A stretch of 64,000 bases of DNA from positions 62,001 to 126,000 of the forward strand of contig JAJJXM010000058.1 in NCBI GenBank assembly GCA_024516155.1, read 5' to 3'. The position numbers and the translations under genes are program-made. Source of the stretch: Pyronema omphalodes (taxonomy: Eukaryota > Ascomycota > Pezizomycetes > Pezizales > Pyronemataceae). Below the pieces are notes generated by a model. It saw nothing but the letters and a program-made list of their open reading frames with translations. It did no database searches and was not told the DNA's origin. Below, in pieces: positions 36,827 to 47,293 of this stretch (position 1 is its first letter; each line of letters opens with the position of its first letter).

Positions 36827-37262
36827 TTTGCCTTGATTTGTTGGTTTGAGTGAATCGAGTCAATATTGTTTGAGCTTCACTTAAAGTTTTGTGAGAGATT
36901 TTTTGACTACTTTTAAACTGTTTAAAAGTAGATGTTTTTCGGATTTTCTATGCACTCGGTAGACTTGCTAAATGGTGATGTCAAGCATCACGGTAGACAG
37001 CCTAAATTCTGATGCTGCATCAAAATACTGCATGCAAATCAGGCATCTGGATTCTACCAGCGGGGTGGCGGGTAAATACGCGCTGGATAATATCTTTTAC
37101 GGATCATCGGCTTTCGGTTTGGGATTCGGGTGGGCAAGGAAAATACACCGAAGATGCGATGGGCAATGATAGTGTTGGTAGTGGGGAAGTATGTATATTG
37201 TAGCATTACATCCTTTGAGTTTTTTTTTGTAACAAATCGGTCTTCAGAAAAATTCAAGTATC
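36827..37262. promoter_or_regulatory. shared divergent promoter with perfect 25 bp palindrome
   Basis: 436 bp between the start codons of two divergent genes. Positions 36907-36918 (CTACTTTTAAAC) and 36920-36931 (GTTTAAAAGTAG) are exact reverse complements around a single T, a good candidate dimer-binding operator. It lies 81 bp from the DUF2264 start and 331 bp from the oxidoreductase start. Confidence 0.55.
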
Positions 37263-38690
37263 ATGGCTCCTGTTAACGTTTTGATGGTACCTCCACCTCC
37301 ATATTTTTGATAGATATCAATAGTTAACAATCTCATAGGTCGGTACCGGCGAATATACCACCGGTTGGGTCGGTAATGGCGCCTCTGGCTCTGATAAAAA
37401 AGTCGGAGTTGTGGGGTTGTCATTGTTTGACCTTCGCCGGCGTGGGAAAGTTGGAGACCTGTCTATGGTTGGGACCAACGGCTCTAAGTTCCCCGCGATC
37501 AGACAGCACCTGGAGAAGAACATCAAGAATGTTTATAATGGACTTGATGTTAGCTTTACGTCTTTTCCCGGGGATGGAGAAGTCGATCCTAAGGCATATA
37601 TTACTGCTATTGATAAACTCAGCCCGGGAGATGCTATCACAATCTTGTATATCTTCCCACAAACACATGGTGGATAGAACTTGAACTGATGAAAATGAAA
37701 CAGTACACCAGACACCACTCACTACGAAATCGCACTCTACGCAATCCAGCGTAAAATCCACGTCCTCATAACCAAGCCCGCAGTCAAGACCCTCACAGAC
37801 CACTACTCCCTCCTATCCGAAGCCCGTAAAAACAACGTCTTCGTCTTTATCGAGCACCACAAACGTTTCGACCCCGTCTATTCCGACGCCGCCTCAAAAG
37901 CTAAGATAATCGGCGACTTCAACTACTTCTACTCCTACATGTCACAACCCAAATCCCAGCTCGAAACCTTCAAAGCCTGGGCTGGTAAGGATTCCGATAT
38001 CTCATATTATCTGAATAGTCACCATATTGATATCAACTCGATGCTTGCACCCGGATGGGTTCCGACTTCTGTTACGGCTTCGGCATCAACGGGTACTGCT
38101 ACTGCTTTGGGTTGTGTACAGGGGACAGAGGATACGATTACACTGTTAACGAATTGGAGCAAGATTGCGGATGGAAATAATAATAATAATAATAAGGTTG
38201 CAACGGCGGTTTATACTGCGTCTTGGACGGCACCTCAAAGGGCCGGTGTTCATAGTAACCAGTAATACCCCGTTTCTTATTATTACTAACTTACCAGGCT
38301 TCCGGCTGATTGGATTATAGGTATTTCCATTACATGGCCTCCGCTGGGGAGATTCGCGCAAATCAAGCAAAGCGTGGTTACGATATTACCGACGATTCAC
38401 AAAGTGGGATAAACTGGGTAAATCCATTCTATATGAGATACGCACCAGATGAGGATGGGAACTTTGGTGGACAGACTGGGTATGGTTATGTTAGCTTTGA
38501 GAAATTTGTGGATGCTTGTAATCGTATCAATGCAGGTCAGGCGACTCCTGAGGATTTTGATAAGAGGGGTTTACCCACGCTTTTGAATACGGCTGTCACC
38601 ACGGCGATTTTGGAGGCGGGAAAAAGAAGTTTAGATGAGAAACGGACGGTGGAAATTATAGAGGAAGAGGGCAGGTTTGTACTGGTGTAG
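37263..38690 (+). CDS. Gfo/Idh/MocA-family NAD(P)-dependent oxidoreductase, uronate-reductase-like
   Basis: Exons 37263-37286, 37339-37646, 37704-38261 and 38321-38690 give 419 aa. Junctions restore MVGTGEYTTG, AITIFTPDTTHYEIA and GVHSNQYFHYMAS. The N-terminal Rossmann fold has the glycine loop VGTGEYTTGWVG (9-20). Residues 134-138 (TKPAV) fit the Lys-Pro motif of the MocA family, and EHHKRFDP (161-168) is the second conserved block. Family members reduce or oxidise sugars, polyols and sugar acids. My recollection is that a basidiomycete D-galacturonate/glucuronate reductase resembles this subgroup, so uronate reduction is a reasonable guess. An AAT microsatellite inside exon 3 (about 38176-38194) encodes an asparagine run. 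Confidence 0.88.
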
Positions 38691-40743
38691 ATATGTAGAC
38701 GGACTACGTAGTACGTATATAGATTATACACTGGTACTTTTTAAATTAACTTCGGATAAACTTTATTCACAAATACTATGTATACAGTGATAGATACATT
38801 TACATTAAATTAAAATATGCAAACCTAAATTCCAAAACAGACCATCAACCCCGGAAAAAACTCCACTCAATCAAAAAAATCATCGGATAAACCCCCCCCC
38901 CCCCATAATTAACCCGTCTCTATATCTATCTCGTATCTCGTATCTTGATATTAATGAAAGAATCATATATTCATCACTATTCAGATTTCGGTAGAATTTA
39001 TAACGAGTCAACGACGGACAATTAGATTCTCCGAGCCTGCATGAATCTGACCGAGGACTTATCATTTGTGGGAAGTTGGTATGTATGTAAATATGTACAT
39101 AGGTATAGATAACCCTGGAACCTACATAGGGCCTGGTGATCACTTTCGGTATTGTGGGGCCCTTGGTTGCGGATTACGGATTGCGGGTTGTGGGTTGCGG
39201 GTTGCAGGTTGCGTATTCGCTTGTTTAAGAGCGAGGTACATACATAGAGTGTGAAGAATTTCATTTCTAAGCTTATGTTTTTTTTTTTTTTTTTTTTTTA
39301 ACAGCAAGATGAATTTATAACCCTGTAGGTGAGATATAGTGGAGACTAGAAAGAGGTAGTTAAAATATCGTTAGGGATAAACCGATGATATCCATAATCC
39401 GATGTAAAGATGGACAGTAATTTATATAACTATACAAAAGAAATTTTTTGTATAGAATCGATTCTGGTTTTGATCGAAATGGGCTTGGAGATGGAGCTTA
39501 TTATGATTTTAATATAAGCATTGCCGCGGGAAAAGTTTTTCCTTCGTGAGGGAGAATTTTCTGGGGTTTTACATATGGATATTTTATATTTGATGGTATG
39601 ATTAGTTAATCCGTTCTCAAGGATTGGGAGGGTTAATTTCAGTAACCAGGCTTTTATGTAACTTATAGGACCAACCATATCTTAGGAATACTGATGAAGG
39701 ATAATTGAATAAGATCTTGTAACAATTTCCGGTTTCTCCATAGGTTAAAGGTTACACAAACCATTCACAGACTACGGGAAATTGAACATGTGAGTAAGCA
39801 TAACCTGGATGAACATAAGGAACCTTCAGGCTGATTGGTATTTACCCTGGTATTTTATAGGCCATTGAGCATCAAACTGGCAGTGGATAACATCAGTGGC
39901 GGCTGTAAAGAAGGTCTCTTGACGGCAGTTCCGGTCAAACCCCACAAAATGTATAAGATCTTGGCAGAATGTTAACTACCGATAATGTCGTGTAATATTA
40001 GCCCGAAATCCCAGATACTTGATGTAACAATATACCATACTCTATGGTGCCGACTTTTCCTAAACTTTGTTATACCGTATGTGCTACAAATATGCCAGTA
40101 CTATAACCTTTGAGTTTTTGTGGTAGTTAGAGAGTATAGCGTTCTCGAAATATGGAGATTTGTTTCTTTAATTATGCATGAAACATGGTTTCTGATATGG
40201 CATATAACCCTGGTGATTCTTCATGGATATGTAGGTTACTCGAATAACTTACCTTTAGGCTATAACGGGTGGATTGGGGGTGGAAAAGATGCTTGTTTTC
40301 CCCGCCATCTCGGTACCGAATCGCCTTTCCTGGACCGAAAGATATCTATCTGCTATTGCACTTTATCATGTCACAGCGGCACATGGACATACAATGCTAC
40401 ACTTTCCTCTAATTTTCCTTACAAATTGTAACCTTAATAAAACTTCTATGACGCTTTCGTTGGTCGACTAAATTCATTGCTACTAAATTTGCCCGATAAT
40501 CCGAGTGCCATGAAAACTGATATCATCCGGACGTCTCGCATGGAAGAATACCGACTGTAAACCATTGTATTATAGACTGACTTATTACCGGGTGTAAAGA
40601 GCCCCGGGAAATGATGTACCGACTGATTATCATTTTGTGGGCTTCCTTATATTGTCCACATATCCACATGTCCATCCTTCTCTGAGTTTAGATACTACTC
40701 GAGACTTGCAATCTCGAAGAGCCATATCACATAGTCGATCACG
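38691..40743. other. intergenic, AT-rich, between oxidoreductase and transporter
   Basis: 2 kb without a recognised gene. It has a C13 run (about 38892-38904), a GCGGGTTG-type repeat (39170-39215), a T-run near 39279-39299 and scattered dyads. The transporter promoter should lie at the right end. Confidence 0.55.
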
Positions 40744-42694
40744 ATGGGTCTCCTTGCAAAAATTGTCAAAAATGAAGCCATGAAAACGGATCCTCCGGGT
40801 TAGTATTATCTTTCGTCGCGGAGAACTGGTTGTAACTAATAGAACGATAGAAATTTATAACTGGAGGGTTTATATACTTTCATGCTCTGTGAGTTTTTCC
40901 TGTCGATATCAATAGTAGTAATGAAATGAATGATGGAATGCTGAACCTCTTTTTCTAGGCTTGTTTCGCCGGTGCTTTGTTTGGTATGGATACCGGTATC
41001 ATTGGAGGAGTTTTGAAGATGGAAACTTTCCGGCAGTAAGACCCACACACCCCCCCCCCCCCCCCCCCCTCCAGTGTGATTTCTAAAATATATACTTTTG
41101 CTTACCATTTCCCATCTTCAGAAAATTCAAACTTTCTGGTATCAGTGATATCGACGCCGCTAATCTCGAGGCAAACATCGTATCTACACTTCAAGCCGGC
41201 TGTTTCTTCGGAGCTTTAGGAGCCTATTGGTTCGCCGATAAATACGGAAGACGAAAAGCACTTTTCGGCTGTGCTCTTATTGCAGTTATCGGGACTGTAA
41301 TGCAAGCTGTATCACTTGGACACCTTTCAGTAATGTATGTTGGTCGCCTAATTACCGGGATTGCCGTCGGGGCAGCATCGATGTTGAATCCTCTTTACAC
41401 GGCGGAAAATGCACCTCGCGCAATTCGAGGTGCTTTGACGGGGATGTATCAGTTTTTTATTGTCACGGGAATTTGTGTTGCGTTCTGGATTAATTATGGT
41501 AATCTTTTACATACCTCCGGAGATAGACAGTTTACGATTTCACTTGCACTACAGGCACTCCCGGCGGTCTGTCTAGGGATAGGAATGTTGATTAGCAACG
41601 AAAGTCCACGTTGGCTAGCGAGAACGGATCAATGGGAGAAGGCTGCTACTACCCTAGCGAAAGTTCGAAATCTTCCCCTGGAACATCAATATGTTCAGTC
41701 AGAGCTTGCGGAGATACGTGAGAATTTGGAGCATGAACAGCGGTTGATTGCGGGTAGTGGATTTTGGGATCTTCAAAAGGAGATGTGGACTATCCGTGGA
41801 AATAGAAATCGTGCGCTTCTGTCGATTGGATTGATGGTTTGCCAACAGATGACAGGAACCAACGCCGTATGATACCTCCAAATCACGTTATTACTGACCA
41901 ATGCTAACACGTAATCAGATCAACTACTATGCTCCTCAAATCTTTTCCAACCTTGGACTCAAGAGTACCGAGACAGGACTTTTCGCTACTGGTATCTATG
42001 GAATCGTCAAGATGGCAACTTGTGCCTTCTTCCTTGTCTTTGTTGCCGATTCCTTGGGACGTCGAAAATCCCTTTTATGGACCTCAATTGCTCAAGGTGC
42101 TTCTATGTTCTACATTGGATTTTATGTCCGTTTTGATCCACCGGTTAAAGGCCAGCCTGTGCCCCCTGCTGGTTTTGTCGCTATTGTATGTACTCCAAAT
42201 ATCACTCGGCTACCAATCATGGCGCTAACCTTATTAGGTCATGATATTCCTCTTTGCATCGTTCTTCCAATTTGGATGGGGTCCGGTTTGTTGGATTTAT
42301 GTTTCCGAAATTCCCAGTGCAAGGTTACGTGCTATGAATGTTGGTCTCGCTGCTGCAACTCAGTGGTTGTTTAACTTTGTCGTTGCCCGGGCGACTCCGA
42401 ATATGATGGTTACCGTTGGTAAGGCAGGTTATGGTACCTATTTTATCTATGGGTAAGCTTCTTCCATTACTAGAAAGTGAAATCTTTACTAATGGCTATA
42501 GTACATTCTGTTTTGTGATGTACCTCTTCGCGTACTTTTGGGTACCGGAAACTAAGGGACTTGGTTTGGAAGACATGGATCGGTTGTTCGGTGTCATTGA
42601 ACACAAGTATATAGATGAGGAGAGTGCACCGGCACCAGTAACGACGCTTGGAGATGACGGTAAGACTGAAGGGCAGCATATTGAGAGGAGTTAG
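40744..42694 (+). CDS. MFS sugar/sugar-acid transporter (quinate-permease-like)
   Basis: Seven exons: 40744-40798, 40851-40888, 40959-41035, 41122-41866, 41919-42185, 42238-42452 and 42502-42694, total 529 aa. The small second exon was found by frame and homology ([13 protein letters not shown]). Sugar-porter signatures are [17 protein letters not shown] (TM1), [74 protein letters not shown] and the terminal [16 protein letters not shown]. Twelve membrane helices are expected at the plasma membrane. The opening NEAMKTDPP...WRVY resembles fungal quinate and galacturonate permeases. The substrate cannot be fixed from sequence. Intron 3 contains a C20 run. Confidence 0.92.
41050..41069. repeat. 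poly-C homopolymer, 20 nt, inside transporter intron 3
   Basis: A C20 lies in the 86 nt intron 41036-41121, about 50 nt before the acceptor, so nearly a quarter of the intron is one homopolymer. Confidence 0.9.
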
Positions 42695-43283
42695 TGTGGG
42701 TAGTGCGGTCATGAACATGGGAGACCATGATGATTTTGTTGTGTTATGCTTCTGTCAAGTTTTTTTATGGTACGAGATAATTGGTATTATTTTCATGTTT
42801 GTAAAAGGCCTAACATATAATGATTATTGAATACCCATAAACAGATAATTCATCTGTGGTTTTGCTTCCACTGGCTATGGACAATATTGTGTCTGTGGGT
42901 AGCATGTGATCAGTGCCGATACCCGCCCTCGTCTGCATCAAATCTAGATCTATGATCAACATCGAAACTTACTCCCTACGATAACAGCAACGGTGAATCA
43001 CCCCCACGGTTCTAGTTGAATGTGGGGAATCTTATCGGTCTGAACAGAGATAAGCTTCTCCCAGCGCTCGAGCCTCCCCTCCCCCGCCCAGCTTGACTAA
43101 CTGTTGATAGATTTACTCGCCGATTATGTACCATTGCATTAAACCACGTGTGAAAACAAAGAGAACACGTTAAACACCTCCCAACGACCGAAAAGGACAC
43201 GATTCAAGATACAATAGTGTTGATTTCGTAATTCCTCATAATTACAGACCTCCAGTATACCAATTCCTAGGAAATACACATCC
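42695..43283. other. intergenic between convergent transporter and SnoaL-like genes
   Basis: 589 bp containing both 3' flanks. No gene or strong repeat seen. Confidence 0.5.
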
Positions 43284-43733
43284 TTATTTCTCCAATTTTC
43301 CATTCGCAGCCAAATAAGCAGAACCAGTATCCGCCCAAACCTCCCATCTGTTGCACCTGATTGTATCATCCTCCGCAGCAAAGCAAAGTAAATACATGAA
43401 GCTCTCATCCCAAGCCTGACCAGTCCCCTTCCACGTGATCTTTGCTCTTCCCCTGACAGCCACCTTCAGGGCCTCTGCATCGACAACGTAGTCCTGATCG
43501 GCGAATTCGACCTCATTGAATTCGAGCAGTTCGTCAATGTTGTCGAAATAGCGCCTGACCTCTTCCTTCCCGGTGAAGGCCCGCCCCATGTAAGGCGCTA
43601 GTCGGTCGTTCCCGTGTTCATACACGCTAGGGGAGCTGGTGAAGTTGGCTTCAAGCCCTTCGCTAGTCTTGCCAGATGCGAAGTCGCTGCAGAGAGCTTT
43701 AGCAGCTTTGAAGACGTCGGCGCGAGATGGCAT
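43284..43733 (-). CDS. SnoaL/NTF2-like fold protein
   Basis: A single exon of 149 aa. The start at 43733 (MPSRADVFKAAKALCSDF) is chosen because the upstream in-frame extension (Ser/Ile/Asn-rich, to 43865) looks like leader sequence. The pattern fits an NTF2-like alpha+beta cone: N-terminal helix, SPSVYEHGNDRLAPYMGRAFTGKEEVRRYFDNI, then four strands ending CNRWEVWADTGSAYLAANG. Members include polyketide cyclases, isomerases and stress proteins. No catalytic residues can be assigned, and no secretion signal is present. Confidence 0.82.
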   Translation of the reverse strand: MPSRADVFKAAKALCSDFASGKTSEGLEANFTSSPSVYEHGNDRLAPYMGRAFTGKEEVRRYFDNIDELLEFNEVEFADQDYVVDAEALKVAVRGRAKITWKGTGQAWDESFMYLLCFAAEDDTIRCNRWEVWADTGSAYLAANGKLEK

Positions 43734-44291
43734 GTTTTGGGCTGATGGTGATGGAGATGAATTGATAATTTTGATGGAATTGATGGAATTGATGGAGAAG
43801 CTTGATTGAATTGGAAACTTCGGATGAAAGGACAATTGATACGGATGACGATCTACTGATATCACTGTTTATAAAAGGAATTGACAGTGCGGGGAAGTGC
43901 CACTGTGGAGAAGCAGCTGAGGAAGCTTGATTGCGTTGTGACGTAATTAAAATCCCAGCTCTCGGTAGTTGTAGATCATGCCCAATATCCCGACCCCAGC
44001 TCCACTTCCACCAGCCCTGTTCAAAACGAAAAAACCGTGTCGTATCATATCACAGCGTGTACACGGAGCACAAGGAGTTTCATCCACCCCGCATTCCACC
44101 CAACTACCCAGCTACTACGACCTTCTGCCTGGATTCCATTCACGCTGCCTTGTCAATTTTGGAACTCAATTGAGATAGCTACTCCGAATAGTTTGGCCAG
44201 CTTGTACCTAGGGGCCTGCCCCACATCTACTACAGCTACCACATAAGTACGCCGGTCTCCTCTACTCTCTGTCCTCGATCATACAGCAAAC
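43734..44291. other. divergent promoter region, SnoaL-like and GNAT genes
   Basis: 558 bp between two divergent start codons. An imperfect GATGGAATTGATGGAATTGATGGAGAAG repeat (43770-43799) lies in the leader of the SnoaL-like gene. No other gene seen. Confidence 0.5.
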
Positions 44292-45044
44292 ATGTGTGAC
44301 GATCTGATCGCCAAACATTTCATCAATTCTGCAACTTCACACAAGCTCCACCAGAGCCCTGAAGGAACGACACACTTTACTCTCAAGCCATCTGGTCGTG
44401 TTTGGTTAATCTCGCATAATACCCCCACCGACTTTGATGCCCTCGACAAGCTCGATCCGAGATGGACCACCCTCAACTCGTACGATCCCGCTGCAGCTGA
44501 GTGGGCCGCCAATTGGAACCACAGTGCCCAGCATCTACGAGAGATGAAGCTCGAAGTTTCGAAGGACAATATCCCTGATGCACCTGATCTTCCTGAAGGA
44601 TACGACATGCCCTCCACCACCAAGGCGAAGGATTGGTATCTTTCTCAATTCCCAACCCTTGCGGAAACAATTCATAAGGCCGGAGCTCAAGTCTTTGTCA
44701 TCAGCGACCACACCCGAAGCATTCCAAAGAAAGTTGCCTGGTGCACTATTATTACGGATAAGGAAACTAAGAGATGCTACATCTCCACTTTGGAAGTTCT
44801 GCCCGAGCACAGGAGAAAGGGATTGGCACAGCATTTGATCTCTGTGGTTGCTCAAGCGTGGGCATCTGCTATTGAGGGAGAGGGAACTATCTGGCTCACC
44901 GTTTTCGACTCGAATGTCGCCGCCTTGAATTTGTATGAAAAGATGGGCTTTAAGACAAACCGCGAGCTCTGGAACTTGATTAGAGCTGGAACTACCCGAA
45001 GATTGTCAGTCAAGGGCAAGATGGATGAGTATGGTCCTGGTTAA
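44292..45044 (+). CDS. GNAT-family N-acetyltransferase
   Basis: A single exon of 250 aa. The C-terminal GNAT domain spans about 125-235: strand VFVISDHT...KVAWCTII, then motif A YISTLEVLPEHRRKGLAQHLISVV, with RRKGLA as the pyrophosphate-binding loop for acetyl-CoA, then motif B TVFDSNVAALNLYEKMGFKTNRELW. The N-terminal 120 residues form a family-specific extension without a known motif. The acceptor substrate is unknown. No targeting signal is visible, so it is probably cytosolic or nuclear. Confidence 0.9.
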   Translation: MCDDLIAKHFINSATSHKLHQSPEGTTHFTLKPSGRVWLISHNTPTDFDALDKLDPRWTTLNSYDPAAAEWAANWNHSAQHLREMKLEVSKDNIPDAPDLPEGYDMPSTTKAKDWYLSQFPTLAETIHKAGAQVFVISDHTRSIPKKVAWCTIITDKETKRCYISTLEVLPEHRRKGLAQHLISVVAQAWASAIEGEGTIWLTVFDSNVAALNLYEKMGFKTNRELWNLIRAGTTRRLSVKGKMDEYGPG

Positions 45045-46780
45045 GCGGAAGTGAGTGGGAAAGATTATTTGTCATTGTGTTATGACATTACCTAGCGGTT
45101 GTTTATTTGCTTTTGTTTTTCTCTTTTGGAAGGATTGTACTGGATGTACTATGGATGTATGATATGATAATCAGATAAACTACAAATTGGAATTTTCTAT
45201 TCATGACAATCATTAAGTATTTGGAGGTGGGATAATTTATGCGCAGACGAGTGCAGAATTCCAACATTCAAAGTTGGCACGTCATATACAGCGCGCGTCT
45301 CACGCGCCAATCACTACATTTCGTTTCATTCATGATGTTCCAAACTTATCTTTTTCCGGAACATGAAGTGCTGGACACATAGGTGGAGGGAGTATAGCGT
45401 GGCAGTGGCCGCCGTGCAGAATAACCTCCTCAACGTCGGCCTTTTCAATTTGTAAACTTCACTACCTCCTAACCAAATGAGGAGTTAATTTAAAGACGCA
45501 GAAACGATAGGGAATGATAGAACAAAGCCTACAGAACAAGTTTCGGATTACTAAATTTCAATTTGGATGCGTGGTTGTGGCGGTATAAACGCTAGAGGAT
45601 CGTCTGCTTTTGGATGCATGCAGGCGAGTAGATTTGACAGCGACTGTGAGCGGCTATGAGCGGCTCCAAGACGCCACTATACCTGTTTAGAAACAATATC
45701 GGACGAATAATATCACATGATTTAATATAAACGTATCTCTACGTAGTAACAATTCTGTGCGACTTGTACTGCTTTTCAGCATGAGTATGTCGCTCCGCTG
45801 ACAAACTATTAATGCATTCCATCATCGATTCCTTGATTCTTTTTGCTTGTCTTTTTTTGAGTCACAAACTCAATGGCTGCAATCGTGTCAGTATTTGTAA
45901 AACCATTGCCATTATGAGCTTAAAAATACCATAGGCTGTCTTCAGCTTCAAATCCCCAGAGCTTTCAGTAGATACATACGACCAAAGGAACCAAGAAACC
46001 CCAGCCCATCACCATCGATTCCCTACTCCCATCGATTTCAAGAAGAATCTTCCAGCATATCAGCATCAATCGTATGATTTAGTCAAAAATTAGGCGAATT
46101 TATTCCAAAAATCCATGCAGACGTGTGGCGAAGTTCAGCTCGAAGCTGCATTACATGACATGACCATTGACAACACACGCTTATTAGACGTCATTAGACG
46201 TCACTGGATGTTTAATTAATAGCGGGGTAAATATTGAATATTGGTTACGTTTTGCTAAGATGTTATACAAATTGTGTTTGGCACTTTACGAGATGGTAAG
46301 GTCTACATATACATACATATAAACGTAATTGGTTTAGCGGGTAAGGCGGGTGCGGGCATTGGCTGAGTACAAACCATGGTAACCATTCATGAAAGGTCAC
46401 TCGTGCGGCGCATGCTATTTACGGCTTGAATTCTAGGTTTGAACCCTTATGAAACATAAAGTTTGGTTTGGGGGCTGGGATACACATTATTAAATAGTAC
46501 AAATTGTTAGAAATTTAAGTTATGCTGCCAAAACTAATGGCTAGGAGCTGCCAAAATTCGTGGTCTATGCAATTTTCTCTCAATGGAAACTAAATCTTAA
46601 AAAACCTATATCAATTGCTCTCTAGGTATCCTTTCTGAACATGCAAAAATAAAAAACGCTTAAAGATTATTTACATTTTTCCATCATCGCCGTTATCAAT
46701 CATCGCTGCAAAAAAACAAACAACAACAAATCAAATTCCACTGATATCGCTAGATTTGAGAATTACCATTCTTGCAATCT
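45045..46780. other. intergenic, AT-rich
   Basis: 1.7 kb with no gene recognised. TTAGACGTCA appears twice around 46184-46203, a short direct repeat with a CRE-like core. Both flanking genes end toward this region. Confidence 0.55.
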
Positions 46781-47293
46781 CTATTTCTTAGAGAAGCAGT
46801 CACAGTCGAAGTCGCATCCGCAGTCCTTGGCACCGTTCAAGAAGACGATGAAGTCCTCATCGTCCTCACAGGGGTCACAGGGGTCCTCAATGCAAGGCTC
46901 CTCGAAGCAGGGCTCCCGGTAGCAAGGCTCAGGGCGGCAGCAGGGCAAGCTGCAAGGCTCGTAGCAAGGGTTGAAGGTTCTGCAGGGACGAGCCTGGGGA
47001 GGGAAGTAGGTAGGGTTCTGCTGGTTGACGTTGGCAAGGATGGGGAGGTCGCGGATCCTCTCGAATTTGGCGGCGGGGCAGCTGCAGGGCTCAGGGCAGC
47101 AGCAGTCCTCGGGCTCGTTCTTAATCTGGATCAAGCTAGGCTCCTGATCAAGGTTGTTGAAAAGGGTGTTTCCAATGTTGTTTCCACCGGGCTTGGCAAT
47201 GGCTGCGGTGGCCTGGCCGAAGGGTGCGCCGAAAGAGCAAGCTCCGAGAGTGCTGAAAAGGGAAATAGCGAAGATGGTGGCAGCGGAACGCAT
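46781..47293 (-). CDS. small secreted cysteine-rich protein with PC-motif repeats
   Basis: A single exon of 170 aa; start at 47293 (MRSAATIFAISLFSTLGACSFG), a clear signal peptide cleaved near residue 18-25. There are 20 cysteines: a CCC-PEPCSC cluster (64-72), a run of EPC/DPC units with a PCC pair (104-142) and a CGC-CDC tail (158-166). The mature protein is acidic (EPC, EDPCDPCEDDEDF), as in metal-binding or disulfide-rich wall or effector proteins. No known family is recognised. Size, secretion and cysteine content fit a candidate effector or a hyphal surface protein. The complementary strand is also open by composition, but the signal peptide supports this strand. Confidence 0.8.
   Translation of the reverse strand: MRSAATIFAISLFSTLGACSFGAPFGQATAAIAKPGGNNIGNTLFNNLDQEPSLIQIKNEPEDCCCPEPCSCPAAKFERIRDLPILANVNQQNPTYFPPQARPCRTFNPCYEPCSLPCCRPEPCYREPCFEEPCIEDPCDPCEDDEDFIVFLNGAKDCGCDFDCDCFSKK

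Noticed and set aside
43734..43865. N-terminal extension of the SnoaL-like protein
   Set aside because: In-frame but made of Ser/Ile/Asn repeats from a GATGGAATT-type direct repeat. The start at 43733 matches the fold boundary better.
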